Shown one piece after another: positions 15,483 through 24,946 of a stretch of DNA of 64,000 nt. A program made the translations under genes and the position numbers. Source of the stretch: COMBO-56-21 sp963705355 (lineage in GTDB: Archaea; Thermoplasmatota; Thermoplasmata; UBA10834); the NCBI GenBank assembly GCA_963705355.1, contig OY970070.1, positions 806,001 through 870,000 of the forward strand, given 5' to 3'. The notes beneath the pieces were generated by a model, which did no database searches, was not told the DNA's origin, and saw only the letters and a list, made by a program, of their open reading frames with translations. Position 1 is the first letter of the stretch. Every line of letters starts with the position of its first letter.

Positions 15483-16985
15483 CTACGGCCATCCCGAGAG
15501 GAGGCCCACGAATGTCGCCGCGGCATCCTTGCACACAGACACGAACGGATCCGGGAACACGCCTATGAGGACCACCATGACAACGGCGAAGGCGATCGCA
15601 GCTCCCATCATCGGAGGGACCCTGATCTTGCCCTCGGCGCCCTTCTCCATGTACATGAACTTGATCACGCGCGCGTAATAGTACAGTGATAGGGCGCTGT
15701 TGAGGACACCCGCGATCGCGAGCCATATCAGCCACGACTGCCCTGGCTCGAACGAGGAGTATACGGCGGATGAGAACAGGACGAACTTGCTCGCGAATCC
15801 GGCAAGCGGCGGCATGCCGGCAAGGGAAAGCAGGAACAGTGTCATCGAGAACGCGAGGAAGGGAGAACGCTTGCTCAATCCCTTGAAGTCCTCAAGCCTC
15901 TCGCCGACGGCCACTGCGCCCATCGCGGCGACGATCATGAACGCGCCCGATTTCATGAAGGCGTGCGTCAGGATGTGGAATATCCCGCCTGCAAGAGCAT
16001 ACTGAGTGGCGACGGGCAGTGCGATCAGTATGTAACCGGCCTGAGCGATGGACGAGTACGCGAGCATCCTCTTGATGTTGGTCTGGGAGACCGCAATCAG
16101 GTTGCCAACGGTCATCGTCACTATGGCGAGCACCGCGACAGCCGCCTCCCATTGGGCCTTCGATACCAGAATGCCGATGAGGAATATCTTGAAAAAGGCG
16201 GCGAACCCCATCTTCTTCGACGCGGCGGCCAACAGACCAGAGATCGGCGTCGGAGCCCCCTCGTACACGTCAGGAGCCCACATGTGGAACGGCACCATCG
16301 CGATCTTGAACCCAAGACCGGCCAGAAGTAGCACTGCCGCGAGGAGGACAACCGGGTCCGAGTCCATGATCCACTGGGAGGACGGCCCGCTGAGGACCGC
16401 CCCTATGCCGCTGATGTTGGTGGTCCCCGCGACGCCGTAGAACAGCGATATGGCGAACAAAGTCAGCGCGGAGCTGAACCCGCCGACGATGAAGTACTTC
16501 GTGGCAGCCTCGGCCGACCTCTTCTCGGTCTTTCTGAAGCCCGAGAGCGCGAAGGACGATATCCCCGCAATTTCGAGCCCGACGAACAGGGCGATCAGGT
16601 CCGCAGACTCCGCCACCACTGACATGCCAGTGATCGCCAGCAGAATGAGCGCGTAGTACTCCCCCTGGTTCTTGTCGGTCCGAACGAAGTCCGGGGAGCT
16701 GAGCACAACTACGATTCCGACGGCGACGAACACAAGCAAGAACAGACCCGAGAACGTGTTGATCTCAAGAAGCGAGGTGCCGCTCGCGACCGGAACCCAG
16801 CTGCCTGCGAAGAGCCAAGCGACCACAAGAGCGCCGATCGTCAGCAGCGGGACGAGCGCGACGAACGACAGGATCCTCTTGTCCCTGGAGATGTAGTCCA
16901 AAGCCGGCATCAGGAGCGCGAACAATATCAGCAGGAGCTGAGGGATGAACCAGCTGAGGTCGTTCCAGACGTCCATCTCATCCAC
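15483..16985 (-). CDS. nuoN: NADH dehydrogenase-like subunit N
   Basis: Antiporter-like proton-pumping subunit, 500 aa with about 14 membrane helices. Key residues of the family are seen: the Glu of helix 5 in FVGLEIAGISSFAL, Lys in ASKKMGFAAFFKI and RMLAYSSIAQAGYIL. It is the last nuo gene and overlaps nuoM by eight bases. Together with NuoL and NuoM it forms the distal membrane arm. The rest of the operon lacks NuoEFG. Confidence 0.96.
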   Translation of the reverse strand: MDEMDVWNDLSWFIPQLLLILFALLMPALDYISRDKRILSFVALVPLLTIGALVVAWLFAGSWVPVASGTSLLEINTFSGLFLLVFVAVGIVVVLSSPDFVRTDKNQGEYYALILLAITGMSVVAESADLIALFVGLEIAGISSFALSGFRKTEKRSAEAATKYFIVGGFSSALTLFAISLFYGVAGTTNISGIGAVLSGPSSQWIMDSDPVVLLAAVLLLAGLGFKIAMVPFHMWAPDVYEGAPTPISGLLAAASKKMGFAAFFKIFLIGILVSKAQWEAAVAVLAIVTMTVGNLIAVSQTNIKRMLAYSSIAQAGYILIALPVATQYALAGGIFHILTHAFMKSGAFMIVAAMGAVAVGERLEDFKGLSKRSPFLAFSMTLFLLSLAGMPPLAGFASKFVLFSSAVYSSFEPGQSWLIWLAIAGVLNSALSLYYYARVIKFMYMEKGAEGKIRVPPMMGAAIAFAVVMVVLIGVFPDPFVSVCKDAAATFVGLLSGWP

Positions 16986-18501
16986 CTCCGAGGAGCGTGT
17001 GGATTATCCTCACGGCAGGCTCGATGTATTGGAAGATCGCCAGCGGGAAGACTCCGAAGACCGCAATCAGGGCGAGCAGCGTTCCGACCGGCACGCCCTC
17101 GTACCAGCTGACATCGTGCACATGAGCTGTGTCTATCTTGTCCGTCAACGGGCCGAACATCGTCTTCTGCAGTGCCCACAGGTAATAGCCTGCGGTGATC
17201 GCCACGCTGAGGATCGGCAGGAACAGCCACAGGGCCCAGGTCTGGAACATGCTCGCGAAGACCATGAACTCGGCCGCGAAGCTCACGAGACCCGGGAGGC
17301 CCAGTGACGCCAGGAATCCGATTGTCATCATCGTTGAGGCTATCGGCATCTTCTTCGACAGGCCCCCCAAGACGGGTATCATCCTGGTGCCACATTTGTG
17401 TTGAACCACGCCGCACATCATGAACAGGACCGCCGTCACGAGCCCGTGGGCGAACATCTGGAACACGCCCGCGACGATCCCCAGCTGCGTGAAGGTGGCA
17501 AAGCCCAGAAGGACGAAGCCCATGTGGCTGATCGAGGAGTACGCGACCATCTTCTTGAGATCCTTCTGGGCCAGACACAGCATCGCGCCGTACAGGATGC
17601 TTGCGATAGCTATGACCGCGATAACGATCTGGAACGCATCCGCCCCCAGAGGCAGGCTCGGGATTGCGACCCTGATGATACCGTAGCCACCCATCTTGAG
17701 CAGAAGACCAGCAAGCAACACGCTGCCGGCTGTGGGCGCCTCGACGTGCGCGTCGGGGAGCCAGGTGTGGAACGGCACCATGGGCACCTTGACCCCGAAA
17801 CCGAAGAACGCTGCGCCAAACACGATCATCTGGAACGACTTCGTGAACCCTGTCTGCCCGGCACGCCAGATGTCCTCCATGCCGAAGGAGCCCACGCCGG
17901 CCTGGAAGTACATCGCCATGATCGATACGAGCAGCGCCAGGCTCGCGATGTGCGTGTATATGAAGAACTTGATCGCCGCATAGTCCTTGTTCGGCCCGCC
18001 CCAGACGCCGATCATGAAATACATCGGAATCAGGACGACCTCCCAGAAGACGTAGAACACGAAGTAGTCCACAGCGGTGAACACGCCGAGGACGCCCACC
18101 TCGAGTATGAGCATGAGCCCGAAGTACTCCTTCGGCCTGAGCTTCGTGTCCCATGAAAACAGGATCGAGAGAGTGCTGAGCAGAGTCGTCAGCAGGAACA
18201 ACGGCAGGCTGATGCCATCCAAGCCGACTATGTAGTTGATCCCCAGAGACTGGATCCAACTGTGCGACTCGTAGAACTGGTAGTTGAAAAACCCGCGGCC
18301 GTCATGATATCCGGTGGCGGTCGACTCCGGTTCGATCATGAACGCGAAAGTGACGAGGATTGACAGGACCAAGGAGACCAGGGAAAAGCCGAGCGCCACG
18401 TACTTGGCGTACTCCTCCCGCTTGCCCAGCAGGAAGGTGACGGCTGCACCTATCAGCGGCATCAGTATGATTATCGATATGATCGGGACGCCCTCGAACA
18501 T
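16978..18501 (-). CDS. nuoM: NADH dehydrogenase-like subunit M
   Basis: Second antiporter-like subunit, 507 aa with about 14 helices. Seen: FYVFWEVVLIPMYFMIGVWG with the conserved Glu, the Lys/His half-channel around VPFHTWLPDAHVEAPTAGSV, and KKMVAYSSISHMGFVLLG. Pumps protons or Na+ as electrons pass through the peripheral arm. Starts three bases after the nuoL stop and overlaps nuoN. Confidence 0.96.
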   Translation of the reverse strand: MFEGVPIISIIILMPLIGAAVTFLLGKREEYAKYVALGFSLVSLVLSILVTFAFMIEPESTATGYHDGRGFFNYQFYESHSWIQSLGINYIVGLDGISLPLFLLTTLLSTLSILFSWDTKLRPKEYFGLMLILEVGVLGVFTAVDYFVFYVFWEVVLIPMYFMIGVWGGPNKDYAAIKFFIYTHIASLALLVSIMAMYFQAGVGSFGMEDIWRAGQTGFTKSFQMIVFGAAFFGFGVKVPMVPFHTWLPDAHVEAPTAGSVLLAGLLLKMGGYGIIRVAIPSLPLGADAFQIVIAVIAIASILYGAMLCLAQKDLKKMVAYSSISHMGFVLLGFATFTQLGIVAGVFQMFAHGLVTAVLFMMCGVVQHKCGTRMIPVLGGLSKKMPIASTMMTIGFLASLGLPGLVSFAAEFMVFASMFQTWALWLFLPILSVAITAGYYLWALQKTMFGPLTDKIDTAHVHDVSWYEGVPVGTLLALIAVFGVFPLAIFQYIEPAVRIIHTLLGGG

Positions 18502-18504
18502 GCC

Positions 18505-20481
18505 TTACCACCCTCCCCACGGGAGAATGTAGACCACGAAGACCAGCAGCAGAATGATCCCGAGCACGACGAAGCCGGTGTATCTCTGCACGTTTCCGCT
18601 CTGGGCTTTCCGGATGATGGATCCCGTGTTGGCTCCTAGGTAGGCGAAGCCGTTCACTATGCCGTCGATCACGTATCTGTCGAACTTGTCCGCAACGAGG
18701 GCGAACCCGTACCAGAGCTTGTACGCGAAGTCGTCATAGAACTTGCTGATGTACCATCTGTTCTCTAGCGCCCTTTGGAAGACGCCGGGCACTCCCCTCG
18801 CGAAGACCGACCTGTCGAACCCGGGCATGTAGTAGATGCGATATGCCAGCAAGATGCCCGCAACAGCCATTGCCAGCGAGACATATGTGAGCGGATCGGT
18901 GAGAATCGAGACAAACAGATCCGTCACGGGTTCCTCGACGCCTCCCGGAGTCAGCGCCGAGATCGAGCCGCCCATGAATCCCTTGAAGCCCTGTCCGATG
19001 AACAGCGAAAAGCCCGAGACTATCGCGAGTCCTGCGAGTATCATGAGCGGGACCGTCATGATCTTTGGGGATTCGTGGGCGTGGTAGACGGACCTCGGCT
19101 CCCCCGCGAAGGTCATGAACCACATCCTGAACATGTAGAATGCCGTGATAAAGGCCGTTGCGACACCCATGACCCAAAGCACAAAGAAGATCTGATGGAA
19201 CTCGCCCGCGCCGTAGACTGCAGCAAGGACTTCGTCCTTGCTCCAGAAGCCGGAGAGGGGCGGCACGCCCGAGATCGCCAGGGCGCCGATGAGCATCGTC
19301 AATGACGTGATCTTCATCTTCTTGCCGATGCCGCCCATCAGACGCAGGTCGTTCGTGCCGACAGAATGTATCACGCTGCCTGCACCCAGGAACAGCAGCG
19401 CTTTGAAGAACGCGTGGTTCATGAGGTGGAAGGTGGCGGACGTATAGCCGGTGGCGGAGGACGGGTTCGCGTGCAGCACCAAATAGCCGCCCGCACCGAG
19501 CCCGAGTATCATGTAGCCCAGCTGGCTGACCGTGCTGTAGGCCAGCACTCTCTTGATATCGGTCGCGGCGAGCGCCACGGTGGCGGCCAGCAGCGCCGTC
19601 ACGCCGCCAATGACTGCGACGAACAACAGGCTCTCGGGTGTCTGAACCAACAACGGGTAGGTCCTGGCGGTCAGGTACACTCCCGCCTTGACCATTGTCG
19701 CCGCGTGGATGAGCGCGGACACCGTCGTGGGGCCTTCCATTGCATCAGGCAGCCATTCGTGGAGCGGGAACTGGGCGCTCTTGCCTATCGCTCCGCCGAA
19801 TATCAACGCTGTCGCAAGCGTCAGCATGTCTGAGGGGACGGCATGCGCGACGTCATGACCTCCGTTCGCGAACAGGGTTGCGAAGTCCAGGTTCCCCATG
19901 TACTTGAACAGGATTATGATGCCCGCCATGAACATGATGTCGCCCACGCGGGTGACGATGAAGGCCCTCTTCGCAGCGCTCGCGGCTGACGGCCTCTCGT
20001 ACCAGAACCCTATCAGGAGATAGGAGCAGAGGCCGACAAGTTCCCAGAAGATGAACATCTGCAGGTAGTTGTCCGAGATCACCAGGCCGTACATCACGGA
20101 AATGAACAGCATGATCTCCGCGTAGTACCGCCTCCTGCCAACGCCCTCCTCGTGCATGTACCCGCCCGAATAGACGACAACCAGCGTGCCCACGACGGAG
20201 ATCACGACCAGCATGACGGCCGTGAGCTGGTCGATCCAGATGCCGAACACGACATGGAAGTTTCCGACTATCAGCCAGGTGCTCCTGGGGGCGCCGACCG
20301 TGAGCGTGTGGCCGTTCAGGACGTCCCAGACGACGAGCATAGAAAGGACGAACGCGCCTCCCGCGCCCGCGATGGCATACCCCCCTCCGTCCTCCCAGCC
20401 CAGAGTCTTCTTGGGGAGGAGGCCAATGAGGACGAAAGCGAGGAAGGGGAAGACCGGTATCAGCCACGAGTATTCCAGCAT
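18505..20481 (-). CDS. nuoL: NADH dehydrogenase-like subunit L
   Basis: Largest antiporter-like subunit, 658 aa. It has the family core (FIFWELVGLCSYLLIGFWYE, FPLHEWLPDAMEGPTTVSAL, KRVLAYSTVSQLGYMILG) and the C-terminal long lateral helix region (about 560-620) that clamps the membrane arm together. Ends in a hydrophobic anchor. One base separates it from the nuoK stop. Confidence 0.96.
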   Translation of the reverse strand: MLEYSWLIPVFPFLAFVLIGLLPKKTLGWEDGGGYAIAGAGGAFVLSMLVVWDVLNGHTLTVGAPRSTWLIVGNFHVVFGIWIDQLTAVMLVVISVVGTLVVVYSGGYMHEEGVGRRRYYAEIMLFISVMYGLVISDNYLQMFIFWELVGLCSYLLIGFWYERPSAASAAKRAFIVTRVGDIMFMAGIIILFKYMGNLDFATLFANGGHDVAHAVPSDMLTLATALIFGGAIGKSAQFPLHEWLPDAMEGPTTVSALIHAATMVKAGVYLTARTYPLLVQTPESLLFVAVIGGVTALLAATVALAATDIKRVLAYSTVSQLGYMILGLGAGGYLVLHANPSSATGYTSATFHLMNHAFFKALLFLGAGSVIHSVGTNDLRLMGGIGKKMKITSLTMLIGALAISGVPPLSGFWSKDEVLAAVYGAGEFHQIFFVLWVMGVATAFITAFYMFRMWFMTFAGEPRSVYHAHESPKIMTVPLMILAGLAIVSGFSLFIGQGFKGFMGGSISALTPGGVEEPVTDLFVSILTDPLTYVSLAMAVAGILLAYRIYYMPGFDRSVFARGVPGVFQRALENRWYISKFYDDFAYKLWYGFALVADKFDRYVIDGIVNGFAYLGANTGSIIRKAQSGNVQRYTGFVVLGIILLLVFVVYILPWGGW

Positions 20482-20482
20482 C

Positions 20483-20803
20483 TTACCACCTCAGGATGTT
20501 GATCTTGTCAACATCTATCGTCTGATATCTCCGGTAGACGGACAGCAGGATGGCAAGTCCGACTGCGACTTCAGCTGCTGCAATCGCGATCGAGAACAGC
20601 GCGAACACCTGGCCTGAGGCGTCGGCCGAGCCGTGCAACGCTGTGTGGTACGAGCTGAACGCGACCAGGTTGATGTTCGCAGCGTTGAGCATGACCTCGA
20701 TGCACATCAAGACGACGATGGCGTTCTTCCTAGTGAGCACGCCGTAGGCACCCACGGCGAGCAGAAGCGAGCTGAAGACCAGCCAATACTCGATCGGGAT
20801 CAT
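20483..20803 (-). CDS. nuoK: NADH dehydrogenase-like subunit K
   Basis: Three-helix membrane subunit of 106 aa (helices near 5-20, 28-48 and 66-88). The family glutamates are present: E38 in VVLMCIEVMLNAANIN and a second in IAIAAAEVAVGLAIL. These sit in the central proton path linking the quinone site to the pumps. The ATG overlaps the preceding nuoJ part by four bases. Confidence 0.95.
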   Translation of the reverse strand: MIPIEYWLVFSSLLLAVGAYGVLTRKNAIVVLMCIEVMLNAANINLVAFSSYHTALHGSADASGQVFALFSIAIAAAEVAVGLAILLSVYRRYQTIDVDKINILRW

Positions 20804-21042
20804 TCCTTCTCCTCCTTCGCCAGGAACACGCCCCCGAGCAGGGCGACGAGAAGCAATAGCCCGATGAGCAGCACGACGATGCCGTAGCCGCTGTTGTCAG
20901 TAACTCCGAAAAGCGTCCTGCCAACATCCTGGTTCGACGTCTGGTCCATGTCGCCTTTCGGCCACGACACAGAGGTGATGGCCCCGATGAACAGGAGTGC
21001 CATCGCGAGGATGGCGACGCCGCGAACCACCGTGCTGTTCAT
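20800..21042 (-). CDS. nuoJ: NuoJ C-terminal part (split subunit J)
   Basis: An 80-aa protein with two hydrophobic segments (7-25 and 54-74) separated by a hydrophilic loop. Position between the N-terminal NuoJ piece and nuoK, and the GYGIVVLLIGLLLLVALLGG segment, match the C-terminal half of NuoJ. Splitting of J into two genes is known in Fpo-type and Thermoplasma-type complexes. It overlaps both neighbours by four bases. Confidence 0.85.
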   Translation of the reverse strand: MNSTVVRGVAILAMALLFIGAITSVSWPKGDMDQTSNQDVGRTLFGVTDNSGYGIVVLLIGLLLLVALLGGVFLAKEEKE

Positions 21043-21302
21043 TGTTTCTCACTCTCCATGATCTCGCGCTTCGTGAGCATTATCCCGAATAGGATGACGA
21101 CGACGACCGCGCCGACATAGACCAGTATCTGCACGATGGCGATGAACTCCGCGCTCAGCATGATGAACAGGGCCGCGATCGAGATGAAGCATGTCGCGAG
21201 GGCGATAACGCTGTGGACTATCTCCTTCGATGCGACCACGAGAAGCGCGGATATCAGCGCAGATGCGGCCAGGAATAGGAACAGGAACAACTCCCAGGTC
21301 AC
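21039..21302 (-). CDS. nuoJ: NuoJ N-terminal part (split subunit J)
   Basis: An 87-aa, three-helix protein carrying the conserved NuoJ core: SVIALATCFISIAALFIMLS and the helix-3 motif EFIAIVQILVYVGAVVVVILF with its functionally important Glu and the pi-bulge Tyr region. Ends in a short basic/acidic tail instead of continuing into the last two helices, which are in the next gene. Overlaps nuoI and the C-terminal J gene by four bases each. Confidence 0.92.
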   Translation of the reverse strand: MTWELFLFLFLAASALISALLVVASKEIVHSVIALATCFISIAALFIMLSAEFIAIVQILVYVGAVVVVILFGIMLTKREIMESEKQ

Positions 21303-22207
21303 TTCCTCACCCCCGGCATCTCAATCGCGCTGAACCTGCACGCCCTGAAGCACTTTCCGCAGCCGACGCACTTCTCGAGGACGAAGACGGCGCGCTTCTT
21401 TGGCTTGCTCTTCTTGCCGTCCTTGAGGACCTTCTCGGTGCCGGGCATGTCCATCATGTAGATGGCATCCGCGGGACAGGCCTTTGCGCAAGCTGTGCAC
21501 CCTGTGCAGTTCTTGAGTATGAATCTCGGTTCCGGCATCTCGAAGTACGACTCGTACATGTCCTTCATCGTCAGAGCTTTCTCAGGGCACGCGACGACGC
21601 ATTTCTCACAGGCGGTGCACTTGGGCAGAGTGATCTCTGGTTTCGCCTTGCCGACGGCCTCGATCGGCATCATGGCGATGCACATCTCCGGGCACTCGCC
21701 CGCGCATTTCTCGCAGCCAGTGCATTTGTCCAGATCGAGAACTGGCACTTGCCGCTTCTGCCTCTCCTCGACTATCCTGTCCGCGTATGAGTCGTCCCTG
21801 AGCTCCTTCGGGCCGAACTTGATCCTGTCACGGTTGCGATCTGCGAGCTCGAACTCGACGGTCTCATGGATGGCTACAGTCGGGCACACCTCGACGCAGA
21901 GCCCGCAGAACAGGCACCTACCCATGTCGATCCCGGGACGCTCAATCTTTCCGAGCTCCGGGTCTTCCAGTTTCTCCATCCACATGCAGTCGTTCGGACA
22001 GATCTGGATGCAGTTGCTGCAGCCGATGCAGCGCTTGAAATCCAGAGTGTGCTTGCCACGATATGTGGGCGGGAGGTTGAGCTTCTGGTAGGGGTAGAGG
22101 ACCGTGTTCGGTTTCCCGACAATCAGTGATTGCCAGACCTGTCCTCCGGTCCTCCTCATAGGCCTGAGGACGAACCCGAATGACCCGAGCTTCTTCTTGT
22201 AAGCCAT
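21299..22207 (-). CDS. nuoI: NuoI-like ferredoxin subunit with six [4Fe-4S] motifs
   Basis: Peripheral-arm iron-sulfur subunit, here 302 aa against the usual 130-190. Residues 1-125 are a standard NuoI with C60/63/66/70 and C98/101/104/108. Four more motifs follow: C162/165/168/172, C197/200/203/207, C234/237/240/244 and C280/283/286/290; the last lacks the usual Pro after the fourth Cys. The ATG at 22207 overlaps the nuoH stop; the frame open upstream is the antisense-like shadow inside nuoH. The extra polyferredoxin tail could accept electrons from a soluble carrier in place of the absent NuoEFG. This role is inference. Confidence 0.94.
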   Translation of the reverse strand: MAYKKKLGSFGFVLRPMRRTGGQVWQSLIVGKPNTVLYPYQKLNLPPTYRGKHTLDFKRCIGCSNCIQICPNDCMWMEKLEDPELGKIERPGIDMGRCLFCGLCVEVCPTVAIHETVEFELADRNRDRIKFGPKELRDDSYADRIVEERQKRQVPVLDLDKCTGCEKCAGECPEMCIAMMPIEAVGKAKPEITLPKCTACEKCVVACPEKALTMKDMYESYFEMPEPRFILKNCTGCTACAKACPADAIYMMDMPGTEKVLKDGKKSKPKKRAVFVLEKCVGCGKCFRACRFSAIEMPGVRK

Positions 22208-23334
22208 CAGAACCACCCCATCGTCTTCAGAGAAGCAGCGATCAGGAGATTGAGCATTGCCAGGGGCATCAACCGCTTCCACCCGATGTTGAGCAGCTGG
22301 TCGACCCTGACTCGTGGGGTGGACCATCTCATCCACTCGATCACTACGAACACGATGTACGCCTTGATCAGGAACCAGATTGGCTCCGGAATCAGAGAAG
22401 GGCCATGCCAACCGCCGAGGAACAACGCGGTTGCGAACGCGCCGCCTATGTATCCTCTGAGGTAGCTCGACATCATGAAGAACCCGAACCTCATGCCGGA
22501 ATACTCCGTCGTCCAGCCCTCGACTAGCTCTGCCTCGGCCTCCGGGAGGTCGAAGGGCTGGATCTCCACCTCCGCGACTAGACATACCAAGAAGACGACG
22601 AATCCGAGGGCGAGCGGGATGGCGAACCAGATATCCCGCTGGGCCGAAACTATCCCCATGAAATCGAAGCTTCCAGCGAGAAGGAATACGCTCGCGACTG
22701 TCAGCAGCATCGGGATCTCGTAGCTCATCATCTGAGCAGCCGACCTCATCCCGCCGATGAGCGTGTACTTGTTGTTGGACGACCAGCCAGAGATGAGGAT
22801 TGAGAACGGTGCGATTGCGAAGAACGCGAAGGCGATCAGCGCGCTCGCGGGAACGCCCATCCCGGAGGCGTTCGTGGAGATCCCGAAGTTCCTACCCAGC
22901 GGTATCGTGGACAGCGCCAGGAAAGATGATGAGATGAATATCACTGGCCCGAGGTAGAACCCGAGCTTGTCCGCCTTGGCTGGCGTGATGATCTCCTTCA
23001 CGAACAGTTTTATCCCGTCCGCGATGTTCTGCAGCCAGCCGCCGATCCTGTAACCCACATAGTACGGGCCATAGAAGTCGAACATTCTGCCCATGTACTT
23101 CCTGTCTATCCAGATGAAGTTCAGAACATTGATGACGGCGACTATGAGAATGATAATGGCCTCGAGCAGGATCGCGAACACGGCTATGTTGCCGTGGGAC
23201 GCGGCGAGGTCCCCCGCAGCGTTGAAGAAGTCGCCAAACCACCATGGAAGAACATGACCTAACCAGTACCAGAGATGGTTCACGAGGTCCACGAGCCAGT
23301 GTATGATTCCGTAGCTGAAAGTATACAGGTTCAT
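22207..23334 (-). CDS. nuoH: NADH dehydrogenase-like subunit H
   Basis: Membrane subunit that forms the quinone chamber with NuoB and NuoD, 375 aa. Seen: GPYYVGYRIGGWLQNIADGI, KLFVKEIITPAKADK, the acidic loop VAEVEIQPFDLPEAEAELVEGWTTEYSGMRF (residues read in two parts), and WMRWSTPRVRVDQLLNIGWK at the end. The ATG at 23334 is preceded by GAGGCC and lies five bases after the nuoD stop; an open stretch upstream is inside nuoD. An extra hydrophobic N-terminal part (1-60) precedes the family core. Confidence 0.95.
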   Translation of the reverse strand: MNLYTFSYGIIHWLVDLVNHLWYWLGHVLPWWFGDFFNAAGDLAASHGNIAVFAILLEAIIILIVAVINVLNFIWIDRKYMGRMFDFYGPYYVGYRIGGWLQNIADGIKLFVKEIITPAKADKLGFYLGPVIFISSSFLALSTIPLGRNFGISTNASGMGVPASALIAFAFFAIAPFSILISGWSSNNKYTLIGGMRSAAQMMSYEIPMLLTVASVFLLAGSFDFMGIVSAQRDIWFAIPLALGFVVFLVCLVAEVEIQPFDLPEAEAELVEGWTTEYSGMRFGFFMMSSYLRGYIGGAFATALFLGGWHGPSLIPEPIWFLIKAYIVFVVIEWMRWSTPRVRVDQLLNIGWKRLMPLAMLNLLIAASLKTMGWF

Positions 23335-23338
23335 GGCC

Positions 23339-24412
23339 TCACCTATCCGCCTCCCCGATGCACATGTCGAGCCCGCCCATGATGGCCACGACATCCGCGA
23401 GCTTGTAGCCGACTAGCATCTTCTTGGCCGCCGAGACAGTAACGAAGATCGGGCTCCGTATCTTGAGCCGGTACGGTCTGTCAGTGCCGTCGCCCACGGC
23501 ATACATCATGCCCTCCCCTCTGGGATCCTCGACTCTGCCGAGGCCGGTTCCTACAGGGGCGTTCCTCGGAGCGACGACCCTCCACTTGCCTTTGGGCATC
23601 TTCTGGAGCGCTTGGCGGATGATCTTGCAGCTCTCGTACATCTCGTCCATTCTCACCCGATAGCGAGCGTAACAGTCGCAATCTGGATGAGTCGCGGGCT
23701 CGAAATCCATCTCGGGATAGACCGAATATGGCATGTCCTTCCTGAGGTCGCACTTGACCCCAGAGGCCCTCAGGGGCGGACCGGTGACGCCCAGGTTCAT
23801 CGCGTCCTCCTTCTTGAGCAGGCCAACTCCCTGGTTCCTCATCATGAAGACCTTGGAGCCTTCGAACAGGTCCTCGTACTCCCTCAACTTCGTCTCCATG
23901 TAGTCGCAGGCGCGCATCGAATCCCTCTCGAAGTTCGGAGGGATGTTGTGTGCAACGCCCCCTATTCTCGGGTAGTTGTAGGTGATCCTGGAACCGGTGA
24001 GCGCCTGGAGAAGGTCGATGAAGACCTCCCTGTCCCTCATGGTGTAGATGAAGCCTATCATGGCTCCAAGATCAGCCGCGTACGCAGCGAGCCACATAAG
24101 GTGCGAGGCGATCCTCTGCATCTCGATCGCAGCCACCCTGATGTATTCCGCCCTCGGGGGGACCTCGATACCCATGAGGTCCTCGACGGTCATGCAGTAA
24201 AGGTGGCTCCATGTGAGAGAGGAGCCGTAGCAGAGTCTGTCCGCGATCGGAATAATCTGGATATACGTTCGATTCTCGCAGATCTTCTCGATGCCCCTGT
24301 GGAGGTACCCCACCTCGGGCTCGGCGTCGACGATGGTCTCTCCGTCGACTTTGACCCGCAGGTTCCAGAGGCCGTGGGTCATCGGGTGTTGCGGGCCCAT
24401 GTTGATCCACAT
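23339..24412 (-). CDS. nuoD: NADH dehydrogenase-like subunit D
   Basis: 49-kDa-type subunit related to the [NiFe]-hydrogenase large subunit, 357 aa. Seen: MGPQHPMTHGLWNLRVKVDG at the N-terminus with the quinone-binding His, GYLHRGIEKICENRTY, the conserved Tyr/His region and the C-terminal DVVAIMGGLDMCIGEADR. The hydrogenase-type metal cysteines are absent, as in true NuoD. It lies ten bases after nuoC; NuoC and NuoD are separate genes, not fused. Confidence 0.95.
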   Translation of the reverse strand: MWINMGPQHPMTHGLWNLRVKVDGETIVDAEPEVGYLHRGIEKICENRTYIQIIPIADRLCYGSSLTWSHLYCMTVEDLMGIEVPPRAEYIRVAAIEMQRIASHLMWLAAYAADLGAMIGFIYTMRDREVFIDLLQALTGSRITYNYPRIGGVAHNIPPNFERDSMRACDYMETKLREYEDLFEGSKVFMMRNQGVGLLKKEDAMNLGVTGPPLRASGVKCDLRKDMPYSVYPEMDFEPATHPDCDCYARYRVRMDEMYESCKIIRQALQKMPKGKWRVVAPRNAPVGTGLGRVEDPRGEGMMYAVGDGTDRPYRLKIRSPIFVTVSAAKKMLVGYKLADVVAIMGGLDMCIGEADR

Positions 24413-24421
24413 CTCTGCCGT

Positions 24422-24931
24422 TCAGTCGCCCCCCTTGAAATCCTTCCTGAGAGGGTGATACAAGTAGTCCGTCGGAAGGAGGATGCGTTCCAGCCTCGGG
24501 TGGTTGTTAAACTTGATCCCCATCAGATCGAATGATTCCCGCTCCTGCCAATTGGCCCCGCCCCATATCGAAGACACAGAGTCCACACTGGGATCGTCCT
24601 TGGGCGTTGTTGTGATGAGCTCGAGCAGCAGACAGGAGCCGTAACAGGAGATGTGATAGACAATCTCGAACCTGTTGTCGTACTCCACGGCAGATATCAT
24701 CGAGAGGTGCTCGAACCCGAGTTGATCCCTGAGGAACTTGCAGCATCTGTACAGATCCCGACGCTCGATCTTCGCCCGGACGACGCCCTTCCTGAGCTTC
24801 TTGAAGTCCGTGATGGTCGAGGGGAAGGTGTCAAGAAGCGAGCGGATGACCTTCTCCTCCGGAACCCCGTCGATTCTGCTCGCGGGTTTCTCCATACCCT
24901 CCGGCAGAATGCTCGTCCCCCTCTCTCCCAT
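24422..24931 (-). CDS. nuoC: NADH dehydrogenase-like subunit C
   Basis: 30-kDa-type peripheral subunit, 169 aa. The C-terminal half carries the family motif WGGANWQERESFDLMGIKFN followed by HPRLERILLPTDYLYHPLRKDF. The first 30 residues are not conserved. The ribosome site GGAAGGAAG supports the ATG at 24931. It stabilises NuoD and NuoB in the connecting part of the complex. Confidence 0.95.
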   Translation of the reverse strand: MGERGTSILPEGMEKPASRIDGVPEEKVIRSLLDTFPSTITDFKKLRKGVVRAKIERRDLYRCCKFLRDQLGFEHLSMISAVEYDNRFEIVYHISCYGSCLLLELITTTPKDDPSVDSVSSIWGGANWQERESFDLMGIKFNNHPRLERILLPTDYLYHPLRKDFKGGD

Positions 24932-24946
24932 CGTATCTTCCTTCCC

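Noticed and set aside
16928..18259. Open frame of 443 codons inside nuoM/nuoN region
   Set aside because: Same-strand shadow of nuoM in another frame, composition dominated by Arg, His and Gly with no membrane segments.
23612..24535. Open frame of 307 codons antisense to nuoC/nuoD
   Set aside because: Shadow of conserved nuo genes; low-complexity composition.
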